From: Parvularcula sp038745625
Lineage (GTDB): Bacteria > Pseudomonadota > Alphaproteobacteria > Caulobacterales > Parvularculaceae
Length of the DNA: 6,130 nt
Assembly (NCBI GenBank): GCA_038745625.1
Contig: JBCDLG010000148.1
Location: forward strand, 1 to 6,130
Reading direction: 5' to 3'
In this document: positions 5,700-6,130 of the stretch, one piece after another
How positions within the stretch are numbered: the first letter of the stretch is position 1
Layout of the letters: every line of letters begins with the position of its first letter
The notes under the pieces: model-generated
Databases searched by the model: none
Told to the model about the DNA's origin: nothing
The model's input: only the letters and a program-made list of their open reading frames with translations
Program-made: the position numbers and the translations under genes

Positions 5700-6130
5700 A
5701 TGCTCGACTTCCGCCATGAAGGCCTGAACTTCAACGAGCTCTACGCCGAGGCCGACGAAACCGTTGTGCCGCGGTTGATCCACGCAGCCCGCGCCGCCGA
5801 TCAGGTGGCAGAACCCACCACCCGGCTGGCCACGCAGCTCATCGACGGGATTCGGCGCAGGACGCGCGGCGGCGCCAATCTCGACGCTTTTTTGCGAGAA
5901 TACGGCCTCTCCACCAAAGAAGGCCTGGCGCTGATGGTGATGGCCGAAGCGCTCCTCCGTGTACCCGACGCCAAAACGCAAGATCAGCTGATCGAAGACA
6001 AGATCTCCGCCGGCGATTGGGTTCACAACGAGAAAAAGTCCGACAGCCTGTTCGTCGCTGCCGCTGCCTGGGGGCTTGGTCTCACCAACCGCGTCATCCG
6101 TCCCGGTGAGACGCCGCAGAACACGCTGCA
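5700..6130 (+). CDS. putA: Bifunctional proline dehydrogenase / L-glutamate gamma-semialdehyde dehydrogenase PutA (3' truncated by window edge)
   Basis: PutA oxidises proline to glutamate in two steps: an FAD-dependent proline dehydrogenase followed by an NAD-dependent aldehyde dehydrogenase. Only the first 143 residues are in the window. They match the PutA N-terminal arm/alpha region: FLREYGLSTKEGLALMVMAE (64-83), then ALLRVPD (84-90), and LIEDKISAGDW (97-107). The catalytic domains lie beyond the edge. The chain enters this region almost at once, with no ribbon-helix-helix domain like the first ~47 residues of E. coli PutA, so it should not be an autorepressor. A TAG in frame at 5667-5669 limits the start to GTG 5688 or ATG 5700; ATG 5700 is chosen for its GGAG site. 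In relatives without this domain, an Lrp-type PutR often controls putA, but no such gene is visible here. Whether the aldehyde dehydrogenase half is intact cannot be seen. Confidence 0.92.
   Translation, partial: MLDFRHEGLNFNELYAEADETVVPRLIHAARAADQVAEPTTRLATQLIDGIRRRTRGGANLDAFLREYGLSTKEGLALMVMAEALLRVPDAKTQDQLIEDKISAGDWVHNEKKSDSLFVAAAAWGLGLTNRVIRPGETPQNTL

Noticed and set aside
5583..6026. A 147-codon minus-strand frame over the end of the regulator and putA
   Set aside because: The plus strand encodes clear PutA motifs over the same bases, so this is a shadow.

Overview
The window is a chromosomal segment of a GC-rich (roughly 60%) alphaproteobacterium. The best guess is a member or relative of the Rhizobiales (Hyphomicrobiales), because the order phoH - ybeY - corC - lnt - short XRE regulator is the arrangement I know from that group. 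Genus and species cannot be read from the sequence. All genes lie on the + strand.

Layout: (1) bases 1-155 hold the 3' end of a small membrane-protein gene that cannot be identified. (2) 160-1113 is phoH (ybeZ type), 4 nt downstream. (3) 1150-2100 is a short-chain dehydrogenase/reductase (SDR), a metabolic-looking gene inserted between phoH and ybeY. (4) 2107-2565 is ybeY, the RNase-fold rRNA maturation factor. (5) 2598-3539 is corC/ybeX, with two CBS domains and a CorC C-terminal domain. (6) 3536-5146 is lnt, apolipoprotein N-acyltransferase, overlapping corC by ATGA. (7) 5162-5617 is an XRE-family regulator of the rhizobial PhrR/PraR type. (8) 5700 to the window end is the start of putA, the proline-catabolic bifunctional flavoenzyme, cut by the window edge.

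Genes 2-6 look like one operon: gaps are 36, 6 and 32 nt, followed by a 4-nt overlap. It joins ribosome and RNA quality control (PhoH, YbeY) with envelope functions (CorC, Lnt), as in the enterobacterial ybeZ-ybeY-ybeX-lnt cluster. The lnt-XRE pair matches the rhizobial actA-phrR arrangement linked to acid tolerance. PutA shows no N-terminal ribbon-helix-helix domain, so it is probably not its own repressor.

Most of the window is ordinary conserved housekeeping DNA, and I do not see a new defence or mobile system. The two most interesting non-coding signals are a perfect 8-bp hairpin (5673-5693) whose 3' arm contains the putA Shine-Dalgarno sequence, and an AT-rich island in the 3' end of lnt that carries a perfect 10-bp inverted repeat (4997-5026) upstream of the regulator gene. 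The SDR insertion and its apparent coupling to ybeY are the main gene-order oddities. No tRNA, rRNA, CRISPR, IS element or convincing intrinsic terminator was seen.
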